From positions 36,076,318 to 36,140,317 of the forward strand of contig CM070919.1 of assembly GCA_036417435.1 (NCBI GenBank): a stretch of DNA of 64,000 bases, given 5' to 3'. The notes beneath the pieces are model-generated. The model had not been told where the DNA came from. It searched no databases and saw only the letters and a list, made by a program, of their open reading frames with translations. Both the position numbers and the translations under genes were made by a program. Below are positions 54,305 to 64,000 of this stretch, piece by piece. Every line of letters starts with the position of its first letter. Positions within the stretch are counted from its first letter, which is position 1. Source of the DNA: Inia geoffrensis. Taxonomy: Eukaryota > Chordata > Mammalia > Artiodactyla > Iniidae.

Positions 54305-57300
54305 AAAGCTCGGAGAAAGAAAGATGGTGGCGACGGCAGCACAGCTTTTCTGTCTCTCTAAATCTACACTTAAAAACAGACAGAACTGCTAGAGGGCAAA
54401 ACCGAAACTCCCTGGACAATATTTGCAACAAATCTGGATAACAAGTTATCCCACACATGCCAAGATACAAGGAGATGGAGATGAACCACCGATAGCCAAA
54501 GAGCTGCATGGTAGCCAAGTCTGTGTAGGAGGATGGTACCAGGGGGGCGTAAGAAGCCCGCAAAGGCTGGCAGGGGTTGGCGCAGTGGAGCCAGGAGGAT
54601 GCCCTCCAGTGACCCTCTGGGGCACTCTTCCAGGACGGGACCCCTTCAGGACCAAGCTATCCGTCAGGCACAGTAGCCACAATGCCTGGGGCCCGCTGGC
54701 CTTTTGGGGACCCATGGAATGTTTATATTTCTTTTAAAATCAGAAGGAAAAATGCACTTTTAGGCCAAAGAAAATGTTTTAATCTATTCATTTTAATACC
54801 AACGCAGTTGTGAAGGGTAATTTATTAACATTTTTAATGGAGGAAGGGGTCCACCAGGGCCTAGGACCCACAGACATCGTGATGCAGCCCTGGGCCCCCT
54901 GCAGAGTGGAAAGAGGCGAGCAGGGCATGGGGACAATAGTGACAAAGTCAAGGGAAAATCGAGACCAAGGGTAGAGGGGAAGGGAGCCCGGAAACCTGGG
55001 AAAGCAAGCCAGCACACTTTTACAGAAAAGCAACAGAAGAGGGAGCCCTGTGAAATGAGAAAAGCTACCCTGAATCCAGCCTCGTTCTTAAAGTTCAAGT
55101 TCAAAACTAATTTCATATAGAAAGGAACAACAGAAAAGTATTGAGGTCAAATCCCATACAATGTTACGATGAGAAAAAGAAGAAACCGTGTAGAAAGAAT
55201 AACTTCCCAACAGACAATGAAAGCACACCAGAGAGATGTGTCCTCAAAAAAGAGCAAATCAGCAGCCTATGATTTTAAAACAAGCTAAGGAACATTAAGA
55301 AAACATTAAGAAAGTGATACAATACCTGAAAGTGCGACAGGAATCAAGAGTCAGAAAATCTCAGAGGTGAAGTGACAGACTTCAGGAAAGAATTATAAAT
55401 TAAAGGAAAAATCATTTTCGCAATGAAGACTAGAGCAGAAGGAACACCAGAGCTTATAGACACGGTGGGTAATGTCTCAAGTGAAATAGAGAGTGAAAAG
55501 GAGGGGTTTTTAAACATCAAAAAGAAATGAAGAAATAGACAAAAGGGATTCGAGAGAAAATGATCAATATTGAAGGAATGAAAAGGAAATCAAACCAGTG
55601 ATTAATAGGAGTTTCTGAAGATGAAAACCCGAACAAGAAAACAATAAATACTAAAAACAGCAACTTGCAAGAGTTCCCTGAAATAAGGATTTATAGCTAC
55701 AAATTAAAAGTGTGCAGTGTGTTCCTGAGAATCCACAATAACCAACAAGACTAGTAAAATTATTGGACTGTAAATATAAAGCAAAAATTGGGGAGCATCT
55801 TAGGGAAAAAAATTCATGACTTGTAAGGAAAAGGAAATTAGATCATCCTCAGGCTTTTCAACAACAATGCTTTATGCCAGAAGAAAATAGAGCAATATAT
55901 TTAACATAGAAAGAAAGTGTAAGCCAAGGATTTGATATCTAACAAAACTGACTTTCAAGTATAGAGGGGACACTTAAACTGTTATCAGCAAGCAAGAACT
56001 CTGGGAGTATTATTCCCATGAGCCCTTCTTGGAGATTTGAGTAGAGACTGAGCTTATGCCTAGAGAGTCATTCACTTAAGGGCTGGTGGTGAGCATTAAA
56101 TATATACTTACCAGTAAAAGTGAGAGGAAATGAGGGTTAAAAGGCAGAGAGTATATTATGTAATGGTTATAGACTCTGACAGTGTAGTTATGACTATTAA
56201 AAAATGGGGGGCCGGAAATGGGGGGAGAACATATATAAAAAACCTTATTTTAAGTTTTCAGCTATCATATTGGTGGTGATATTTGTACTGTTATTTTGAG
56301 ATTGGTGTGTGTGTGATATGAGATAAAAGCAGATGCGTTATTATGGGATCTTCTAATTTTATCATTTTTTGTTCCTTAAGAATAAAAATTCAAGGTTTTA
56401 AAAAAAGGGAAATAAGGTGTTATAGAGATGGAGCTATAGAAGGTAGGAAGAGATACTGATGAAATAGAGAAGTTAAGTAAAAGTTTCATAATCTTCAACT
56501 AGAATTAGAATATAAACAGGAATTCATGAAATATTTTATCTTTAAAGGCATGCATATATTTCCTAGTTCTGTGCATTTAAAAGGGCTAGAAACAATGATC
56601 AGCCTAGTAACAATGATCATCCCCTTGGCAGCTTGTGGACTTGAATATCTTCTTTCACTAAAAAAAACCCTGGAATTTCTGGGGGAAATGGCTAATTCTG
56701 TTTCTGGGGCAAAAAATATACAAGAGGAACCTGGAACATCTTCTAACAGAAGGTAGCAGAGAAGCTATCAGAGACTTCGAAGGTCATGTCAAAGGGATTC
56801 AACGGTCAGCCAGGAGGCTCTACCAGCCAAAGACTGGACAGACAAATGGAGCTTTGATAATGATAAACATTGCAATCGATCAAACCGGGACAATTTGTTT
56901 AAATTCGTGAGTTCATAATGATACAGCTTTTTAAATAAGCACTGGTTATCTTCACAAGATAAGGAATCAATTATCTTGAAAAATGGAAAATAAAGGGAAA
57001 GAATCCACTGAGGAGCAACCAGTAGATGAAGTAGATGTCTATTTATATAAGTATTCACCTAATATGTGAAAAGGAAATGATAGAATTAGAACATCACTAT
57101 TTTTGCAGCCTTCACGAATGAGTAGATGTGGGCATTTAGTATCAATGGCCGCTAAGATCACAGAAAGAGAGAGAACCAGATATTGTGTGCCCCACATAGT
57201 CCTTCCAAAAAACATTATGGAAATGATGACTAAACTAGGAGGGACACTAGGGTATATAAAGACAACTTTAGCGTTGCCAAAGGGATCGAACCTGGGTCGC

Positions 57301-57795
57301 ATCCAGTCTCTGGATTCAGCTGCCAAATTGCAGGAAATTCAGAAAACAGAGGAGCAAGTTGATCTGCTCTGAGAGTATCGCATTAGCAGGATATAGACTA
57401 CGGGAAACACTACAGGTTAAACAGCCCAAGCTCTTCAGTAAAATGTAAGAAAATGAAAGGGATCTGGGAGAAACCTATAGATTAAAAGGGACTTAAAAGA
57501 CATATCAAATTTTTTAATGGATGAGACTAAGCTACCGTTTCTAGGAATGCACATTAGGGGGATGAAACTATGAGAAGAAAAACTCAAAGAAGAGATTACT
57601 CTAAAAGTCAGAATAATAGTTACTTAGGGCAGAAGGAAGGGGGTTATGACTGAGCTGGGTCAGTGGAAGGAGTTTCTCTTAGACAGTGCGTCTCTTTCTT
57701 GACGGGGGTGGTGTTCTCCTTACAATAATTTATTGAGCCACACATTTGATTTGTGTGTTTTCTGTGTCTCTGGTTGAAATGAAAAGACTTTAAAA
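54305..57795 (+). mobile_element. HAL1-like element (L1-type ORF1, no ORF2)
   Basis: HAL1 elements are L1 relatives that keep ORF1 and lack ORF2. A 5'-UTR-like start lies near 54320 (GAAAGATGGTGGCGACGGCA). ORF1 remains are legible: GGAGTTTCTGAAGATGAAAA (55610-55629) corresponds to the VPEEEE region. At 55924-56005 the decayed frame still reads as an L1 ORF1 C-terminal domain (KLTFKY and KQEL motifs, with a stop between). It is the same region as 2450-2340 in the young L1. No RT or endonuclease coding follows. Instead there is about 1.7 kb of 3' UTR-like sequence ending near 57790 (CACATTTGATTTGTGTGTTT). Many stops and frameshifts. The exact boundaries are uncertain. Confidence 0.55.
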
Positions 57796-57799
57796 CTAA

Positions 57800-58290
57800 A
57801 AAGCCCTGAGAGCAGCTGTTTCACTCTTACTTCTTCTTTTCCTAAAACAACTTCTTTATCTTACTGTAACAACTCTACCCCTCCTATCCCTCCCTAGACT
57901 CCATCCTCTGACATGTTTCTTCTTTCTTCCTTGTTATGTTAGACGATCAGTGAATATTAGTCATGATTATAGAGCAGAACATGGTGATTTGAGAGCTGGC
58001 CCTGCCCACATACCCCTTCTGAGAGAGAGGTACCTGGAATTCCTTATATCTAGGTCACTATGCTTTGTCACGTGGGTCTCTTCTAACCCCACTCACAGTT
58101 GATAAAACTAAGGGTCTATAAATTCATTCAACATATACTTGCTTTAGTTTATGTGGCTAAGTACTGGAATCTGGAATTCAAACTCAAGCCATTCAGCATC
58201 AGAACCCAAGACCCTAAACATAATCACTAGCTAAACCAGTGTATGTCCTCTCTGTTGGAAAATATGAATGTGATTTAGAGAAGGAGCCAG
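57800..58290. other. No gene recognised
   Basis: Unique sequence between the HAL1-like element and a hAT fossil. Confidence 0.5.
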
Positions 58291-58294
58291 CCCG

Positions 58295-58634
58295 AGGTTG
58301 GACAAACTACAGCCTTCAGGCCATATCCAGCCATGCCATCCATTTTTACGTGGTCAGCGAGTGAAGAATGTTTTTGACATTTTTAAATGGTTAGAAAAAT
58401 ATAAAAGAAGGATAATATTTTGTGACCTGTAAAACTTACACAAAATTCACATTTCAGTTTTCATTAATAAAGCTTTAGGGGCACACAGTCACACCCATCC
58501 ATTTACACATTGTCTTTGGCTGCTTCTGTGCTGCACTGGCAGAGTCGAATAGTTGCAACAGAGACCATATTGCCTACAAAGCTTAAAATGTATACTATCT
58601 GGCCTTTTAGAGAAAAAGCTTAGAGACTTCTGAG
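58295..58634 (-). mobile_element. hAT-type transposon fossil (Charlie group)
   Basis: GGACAAACTACAGCCTTCAG at the left, then TTTGTGACCTGTAAAACTTA, AATAAAGCTTTAGGGGCACA, GAGTCGAATAGTTGCAACAG, AGACCATATTGCCTACAAAG and CTATCTGGCCTTTTAGAGAA. The right part is the reverse complement of the family at 39651-39870. This copy keeps about 120 bp more interior. Confidence 0.85.
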
Positions 58635-58639
58635 CTAGA

Positions 58640-59155
58640 TAATAAATGGGTGAACTTAAAGGGAGAAAGGAGAAAACAGCAGTAATCAGAAGCCCTATGG
58701 CAGTGGAATCTATCAGCAAACAGAAGCTATGAGTTAAAGAGGAGAGCAGAGGCAGGAGAGAAAGCAAGAGTAGCTGAGATACCATCATTTTAGAGGAACA
58801 TACAACACTTCCAACGCTTGTCCCACGAGACGTGTTCTATACTCGTTCTGCAGTGGTTCACGGTCTCAGTTAGTGTTCTGCCTTATTTCTTTATGTTTCC
58901 ACGTAATAAACACCAAGTCACCTGGGGGACAGTAAAGCACATCTCTGTTTCTGGTAAGCTGAAAAGGTCTAACACTCAGGTTGGCTTTCATTCTCTTCTC
59001 TGACCCCAGGTTCCCCTCATCCTTCCACCATGACCACCAACAATAACAAATGACTTGAGCTCGTGATTGCAGAGCTTAATGAAATGCTGACAAATTCTCT
59101 AAAATGTACGGATCATAAACCAACTTTTTCTTTCCATTCCAGTGCTCCCACATGA
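58640..59155. other. No gene recognised
   Basis: Unique sequence. Confidence 0.5.
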
Positions 59156-59159
59156 GAGG

Positions 59160-59340
59160 GATGGTACCACCTCAGTTTAAATTACCTGAGCATCCATTTC
59201 TTCATGTACCACCTCCCTACTGAGATTCTCCAGTGGCTACACTTACTGCTCGTTGAGTGAAGCCCAAACTCCAAGGCCTTCCTCCATAGCAGCTCTCGCC
59301 CCCCACCAACTGACCTTAGCCCAGCCCTCTAGACCTTTCT
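59160..59340 (+). mobile_element. L2 LINE fragment (probable)
   Basis: TGAGATTCTCCAGTGGCTAC, GAGTGAAGCCCAAACTCCAA and GGCCTTCCTCCATAGC follow a common L2 coding/3' pattern. Diverged. Confidence 0.5.
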
Positions 59341-59344
59341 TATG

Positions 59345-60195
59345 GGAACCAGATAACAAAATAATCATTGGTCAGGATTGGAGTCTGACATTTCGAGTTC
59401 CGGTCACAGATCTATTCCTTAAACTGTGGGCAAAAGGGAAACTCAAAAGTAAAAGCATGTTGGCTGGTACCCAGAGCTCACGTGTAGGGACTGAGCTTTC
59501 CTGGGGGAGAGATTGCCTACCCAGGGCCTGTGGCTGAAGCGGAAAATCTCTCGGGGCCCAGCCACCCTGATATAGCACCATACACTCAGGAACAATATGT
59601 GACACTGAACAGATGAATGAAAACTAAGGTGATGGCAACCCTCAGTGGGGCATAGCTGAGGCCTGTGCAAGCACATAACCCTTTAAGAAAACACCAGGGA
59701 GTGGGTTCCAGAAGGAGACTTTGAACTTCCAGCTAGTAAGAACATGCGAGGGTCCAGCAGTTTATTTAAAAAATAAAATACTTTGGTGCCCTGGAGTAAC
59801 GAAACCAGCCATGATCGTGGCAATCAGACTGCCCTGTACTGGGAGTTATCCTTCCATGTCTGCTCACACAATTGGCAAATCCATGAGAATGATGTGATAG
59901 ATCTGCTAGACTTGTTCAATTGATCCATCCATCAATCAATTACTGGCAATGACTAGGAGACAAAACTTGATTGTTTGAGTATTTGGGATTCCAGTCAACA
60001 TCATGGCCAAGACTGAAGATGCTCTTGTTGGGAATTTAATCTCATTTTATCAAATGATACAAAACAGCTCTCTCCTAGGAACCCCTCAAATTGAGCTACA
60101 ATTATTTCAGAATCACATGTATGTGGTGAATCAGTTCTGGGGTCTTCCCTTGCTCTGTCCTGTCTGGAGTCTGAGACCAAAGAAGGAGGGAAGAG
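59345..60195. other. No gene recognised
   Basis: Unique sequence. The long plus-strand open stretch beginning at 60003 runs into the MIR that follows and is not accepted as a gene. Confidence 0.5.
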
Positions 60196-60199
60196 AGGT

Positions 60200-60430
60200 A
60201 AGAGCACAGCCTTGGGCGAGAGACTGTCTAGGCTGGCCCTGCCTCTGCCTCTTAGAACCTGTTGACCTTGGTCAGTTTCCTAGCCTCTTTAAACTGCAAG
60301 TCGTCTTATCTGCAAACAGGGATCAGATTTGTCCTTATCTCCTAGGGATAGTGGGAGGATTAAATGAGATGAAGTACCTCAGGTACTTAGGAGAGAGTCT
60401 GGCACTCAGTAAGTGCTCAGTAAATATCCC
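60200..60430 (+). mobile_element. MIR SINE (near full length)
   Basis: ACCTTGGTCAGTTTCCTAGC, GAGGATTAAATGAGATGAAG, TCTGGCACTCAGTAAGTGCT and CAGTAAATATCCC give the whole 3' half; the tRNA-derived head is weaker. Confidence 0.85.
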
Positions 60431-60985
60431 TAGCCTCTCAACTGCATTATCTTTTGCACCAGAAAACCGTATTAAGAAGGGCAACTTAAGGAAACAGTAT
60501 TAAAGTGAATTAGCTTTATGAGAAATTGTAACCACTTTTTAAATAATAGATCACATTTTATTATGCCTTTAACTTCATAAATTGCTTCAAAATCTATCAA
60601 TAATCTAGTACAGCAAATATCTTTAGCCCAACTTAGCAAATGTGTTTACTCTCATTTCTTTTTTTTTTTTTTTAACATCTTTATTGGAGTATAATTGCTT
60701 TAGAGTGTTGCGTTAGCTTCTGCGGTATAACAAAGTGAATCAGCTATACGTATACATATATCCCCATATCCCCTCCCTCTTGCATCTCCCTCCCACCCTC
60801 CCTACCCCACCCCTCTAGGTGGTCACAGAGCACCGAGCTGATCTCCCCGTGCTATGCGGCTGCTTCCCACTAGCTAGCTATTTTACGTTTGGTAGTGTAT
60901 ATATGTGCATGCCACTCTCTCACTTTGTCCCAGCTTACCCTTCCCCCTCCCCGTGTCCTCAAGTCCATTCTCTACATCTGCGTCT

Positions 60986-62702
60986 TTATTCCTGTCCTGC
61001 CCCAAGGTTCATCAGAACCATTTTTTGGTTTTTTTTGTTTAGATTCCATACATATGTGTTAGCATACGCTATTTGTTTTTCTCTTTCTGACTTAACTTCA
61101 CTCTGTATGACAGACTCTAGGTCCATCCACCTCATTACAAGTAACTCAATTTCGTTTCTTTTTATGGCTGAGTAATATTCCATTGTATATATGTGCCACA
61201 TCTTCTTTATCCATTCGTCTGTCGTTGGACACTTAGGTTGCTTCCATGTCCTGGCTATTGTAAATAGAGCTGGAATGAACCTTGTGTTACTTGACTCTTT
61301 TTGAATTATGGTTTTCTCAGGGTATAAGCCCAGTAGTGGGATTGCTGGTTCATATGGTAGTTCTCTTTTTAGTCTTTTAAGGAACCTCCATACTGTTCTC
61401 CATAGTGGCTGTATCAATTTACATTCCCACCAACAGTGCAAGAGGGTTCCCTTTTCTCCACACCCTCTCCAGCATTTATTGTTTGTAAATTTTTTTTTCT
61501 AGTTGTCTTTTTTTTTTTTTCTGGTACGCAGGCCTCTCACTGCTGTGGTCTCTCCCACCGCGCAGCACAGGCTCTGGACGCGCATGCCCAGCGGCCATGT
61601 CCCACGGGGCCCAGCCGCTCCATGGCATGTGGGATCCTCCCAGACCAGGGCACGAACCTGCGTCCCCTGCATCGGCAGGTGGACTCTCAACCACTGCGCC
61701 ACCAGGGAAGCCCTGTTTGTAGATTTTTTGATGATAGCCATTCTGACTGGTGTGAGGTGATACCTCATTGTAGTTTTGATTTGCATTTCTCTAATGATCA
61801 GTGATGTTGAACATCCTTTCATGTGCTTCTTGGCCATCTGTATATCTTCTTTGGAGATATGTCTATTTAGATTTTCTGCCCATATTTGGATTGGGTTGTT
61901 TGGGTTTTTTTGATATTGAGCTGCATGAGCTACTTGTATATTTTGGAGATTAATCCTTTGTCAGTTGCTTTGTTTGCAAACATTTTCTCCCATTCTGAGG
62001 GTTGTCTTTTCGTCTTGTTTATGTTTTCCGTTGCTGTGCAAAAGCTTTTAAGTTTCACTAGGTCCCGTTTGTTTATTCTTGTTTTTATTTCCATTTTTCT
62101 AGGAGGTGGATCAAAAAGGACCTTGCTGTGATTTATGTCTTAGAGCATTCTCCCTATGTTTTCCTCTAAGAGTTTTATAGTGTCTGGACTTACATTTAGG
62201 TCTTTAATCCATTTTGTGTTTATTTTTGTGTATGGTGTTAGGGTGTGTTCTGATTTCATTCTTTTACATGTAGCTGTCCCGTTTTCCCAGCACCACTTAT
62301 TGAAGAGGCTGTCTTTTCTCCATTGTACATTCTTGCCTCCTTTATCAAAGATAAGGTGACCATATGGGTGTGGGTTTACCTCTGGGCTTTCTGTCCTGTT
62401 CCATTGATCTATATTTCCGTTTTTGTGCCAGTACCATACTGTCTTGATTACTGTATCTTTGTAGTATAGTCTGAAGTCTGGGAGCCTGATTCCTCCAGCT
62501 CGGTTTTTCTTTCTCAAGATTGCTTTGGCTATTCGGGGTCTTTTGTGTTTCCATACAAATTGTGAAATTTTTTGTTCTATTTCTGTGAAAAATGACATTG
62601 GTAGTTTAATAGGGATTGCATTGAATCTGTAGATTGCTTTAGGTAGTATAGTCATTTTCACAATGTTAATTCTTCCAATCCAAGAACATGGTATATCTCT
62701 CA
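60986..62702 (-). pseudogene. L1 ORF2 C-terminal remnant
   Basis: The open part 62703-62140 encodes the region after the RT domain ([33 protein letters not shown], then [20 protein letters not shown]). The next stretch is frameshifted and then split by the SINE. The end (61441-60986) carries the cysteine-rich and terminal region ([40 protein letters not shown]) and a natural stop at 60986. Endonuclease and most of the RT are absent, so no activity is possible. Confidence 0.93.
61499..61713 (-). mobile_element. CHR-type SINE inside the L1
   Basis: The plus strand reads T12 then CTGGTACGCAGGCCTCTCAC and ends CTGCGCCACCAGGGAAGC, the complement of the SINE head. The target duplication is visible in the L1: TGTTTGTAAATTTTTT (61480-61495) and TGTTTGTAGATTTTTT (61714-61729), one base different. 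The insertion is therefore younger than the L1. Confidence 0.96.
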
Positions 62703-62709
62703 TGTGACC

Positions 62710-64000
62710 ATTTTTGTTGTTTCAGTTAAAAATAGGCAGTCACCAAAATAAATCTTTTTTTACAAGTCTAAAAGTTGACCCACTTTAAAAAAATGTTTCA
62801 CAAGAGACGAGAGGCTGACATAGAATTATACTCAACTGATACTTACAAAATTTCTATAAATATATATGTTAACCTGAACAGTTTGTAAAAAGTAGGCTCA
62901 CCATCTAAAAAGTCCCTGTATGTATAAATATACCTAGTGAGTTCATTCTAGAGAATTAAGACAGTTAATGCAACTAAGACACACTTTTAATATTGCCCAA
63001 GGGATTGGATAAATATTTTAAATACCAAAATCTGGTAAGAATAAAGGCAGAAATCAATTTTTCTTTCATTTCACCTATAAGATTTTAATAATTAAGTGCA
63101 AAAAAAAGAATTTTACGTTTTCTGACAGCATTCGTTTGAATTCAATCAATTGCCTGATAATGAAATTTCTCAACTCAAATTTTTTAATTACAATGAAAGA
63201 TAAAGTAGAATGGGATGCCAGTGAACATACAACTCATGACTCACTTACATCTTCACTACTAGACAAATCCCAACTCACAAAGACCTGCCATCCAAAGATA
63301 CCCGTCACTTATCACATTGCCTACAGTGGTCCCTGTTTTCTGCTGACCTCAAAACCAAAGGAAAGGAATTCTCTTCAATCAACTTCAGAAAAACTCCCTC
63401 TTTTGAAATCAGAGCCTGACTCTTACGGCTCTTTTTAAACCATTATGGGTGTACCATTATCATAATGGTTCTATGAATACTGGGTGACAAATAATACTTG
63501 ATATTCAAATGACCCCTTCCAAGTTTTCTGTAATGTCACTCGTAAAATTAAGATGAACCCTGTCTTTCACAGACCCAGACCGACACAGATATGCAAATGA
63601 CCTTTATTGTATCAGGTGTCCTTTTGGCTTGTTTGCAGATACTGCACTCTGCATTCTTCTAGAGTCAGATGCAGGTTTTTGAATGTCTGTCACAGCTCTC
63701 TTATTCAGTGCAGGTATAAAAGGATGAGAAAATATCAGTCTCTCCCTTTGGCACCAGCCTGGGCTTGCACCAGTGAAGTGCGGGTAAATATTCAACAGCC
63801 AGCGGGTCAGGGGCCTCATTTGTATAATTTGCAGATTTCTGTGGTGTAAATACTCCCGCCATGACCAATGTCAACCTACCGTGTGATATCACTGAAGGTG
63901 GGACTGGGAAGGAACACACACAATCCGCTTTCATACATGTTGGGAGCCAGTGCCAGCACACCACTAGCTTGAACCCCAAATCTTCCCTGAACCAGTGTGT
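62710..64000. other. No gene recognised
   Basis: AT-rich unique DNA, then a less AT-rich stretch from about 63590 that looks like an old repeat (TTTCTGTGGTGTAAATACTC) which I cannot name. Confidence 0.45.
63438..63470. repeat. Nested palindrome AACCATTATG/CATAATGGTT
   Basis: Perfect 10-bp arms at 63438-63447 and 63461-63470 with 13 nt between. Inside, ACCATTAT-C-ATAATGGT (63453-63469) is itself a perfect 8-bp palindrome, so the right arm can pair with either of two left arms. Confidence 0.9.

Larger units (their letters stand above)
60659..62702 (-). mobile_element. L1 LINE, 5' truncated, broken by a SINE
   Basis: On the plus strand it starts with a T15 run (the poly(A) tail). Then comes the 3' UTR complement (60674-60985), then the ORF2 C-terminal third up to about 62700, where the element stops abruptly inside ORF2. 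A CHR SINE splits it at 61.5-61.7 kb. Remaining ORF2 sequence is only lightly decayed. I could not define a convincing target duplication; both flanks have a short CTCTCAT. Confidence 0.95.

Noticed and set aside
60003..60503. 166-codon plus-strand open frame starting at an ATG.
   Set aside because: Its second half is MIR sequence and the rest has no recognisable similarity.

Overview
This is a piece of a mammalian nuclear genome, most likely from a whale or dolphin. Four tRNA-derived SINEs of the CHR type, with heads related to GGCTTCCCTGGTGGCGCAGT, lie at 46.6, 49.1, 49.6 and 61.5 kb; this family belongs to cetaceans, hippos and ruminants. The L1 at the left edge matches my recollection of the recent cetacean L1 lineage in its 5' UTR and ORFs. 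I recognise no host protein-coding exon, so the window is gene-poor intergenic or intronic DNA. Repeat family names come from sequence memory and were not checked against a library.

Layout. 1-5.57 kb: a minus-strand L1 with its 5' end inside the window and its 3' end cut off by the left edge. Its 5' UTR carries a G-rich array of 30-bp units, and both ORFs are broken. 5.6-16.6 kb: mostly unique AT-rich DNA with MIR, L2 and L1 tails, a decayed tRNA-Tyr pseudogene at 6.6 kb, and plus-strand splice-like signals at 9.7-11.3 kb. 16.66-17.17 kb: a non-repetitive CpG island with a strong minus-strand splice donor, the best promoter candidate in the window. 17.5-35 kb: an L1 3' fragment, a MER5-type hAT fossil, old degenerate repeats, MIRs and an older L1 3' end at 29.6-30.45 kb. 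35.5-38.7 kb: a complex microsatellite, a minus-strand solo LTR, a MaLR LTR inserted into a MIR, and a long alternating purine-pyrimidine tract. 39.6-50.8 kb: a hAT fossil, L1 tails (one with a 5' inversion), MIRs and three CHR SINEs, two of them in inverted orientation 299 bp apart. 53.5-57.8 kb: a degenerate element with an L1-type ORF1 and no ORF2, probably HAL1. 58.3-62.7 kb: a second hAT copy, L2 and MIR pieces, and a 5'-truncated minus-strand L1 broken by a CHR SINE with clear target-site duplications. 62.7-64 kb: unassigned DNA with a compact palindrome.

No genes here act together as a pathway. Most of what can be read is layered retrotransposition: old MIR, L2, hAT and HAL1 remains, then MaLR and ERV LTRs, then L1 and CHR insertions. 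The only hints of host transcription are the CpG island and the plus-strand splice-like motifs. No new biological system is evident.
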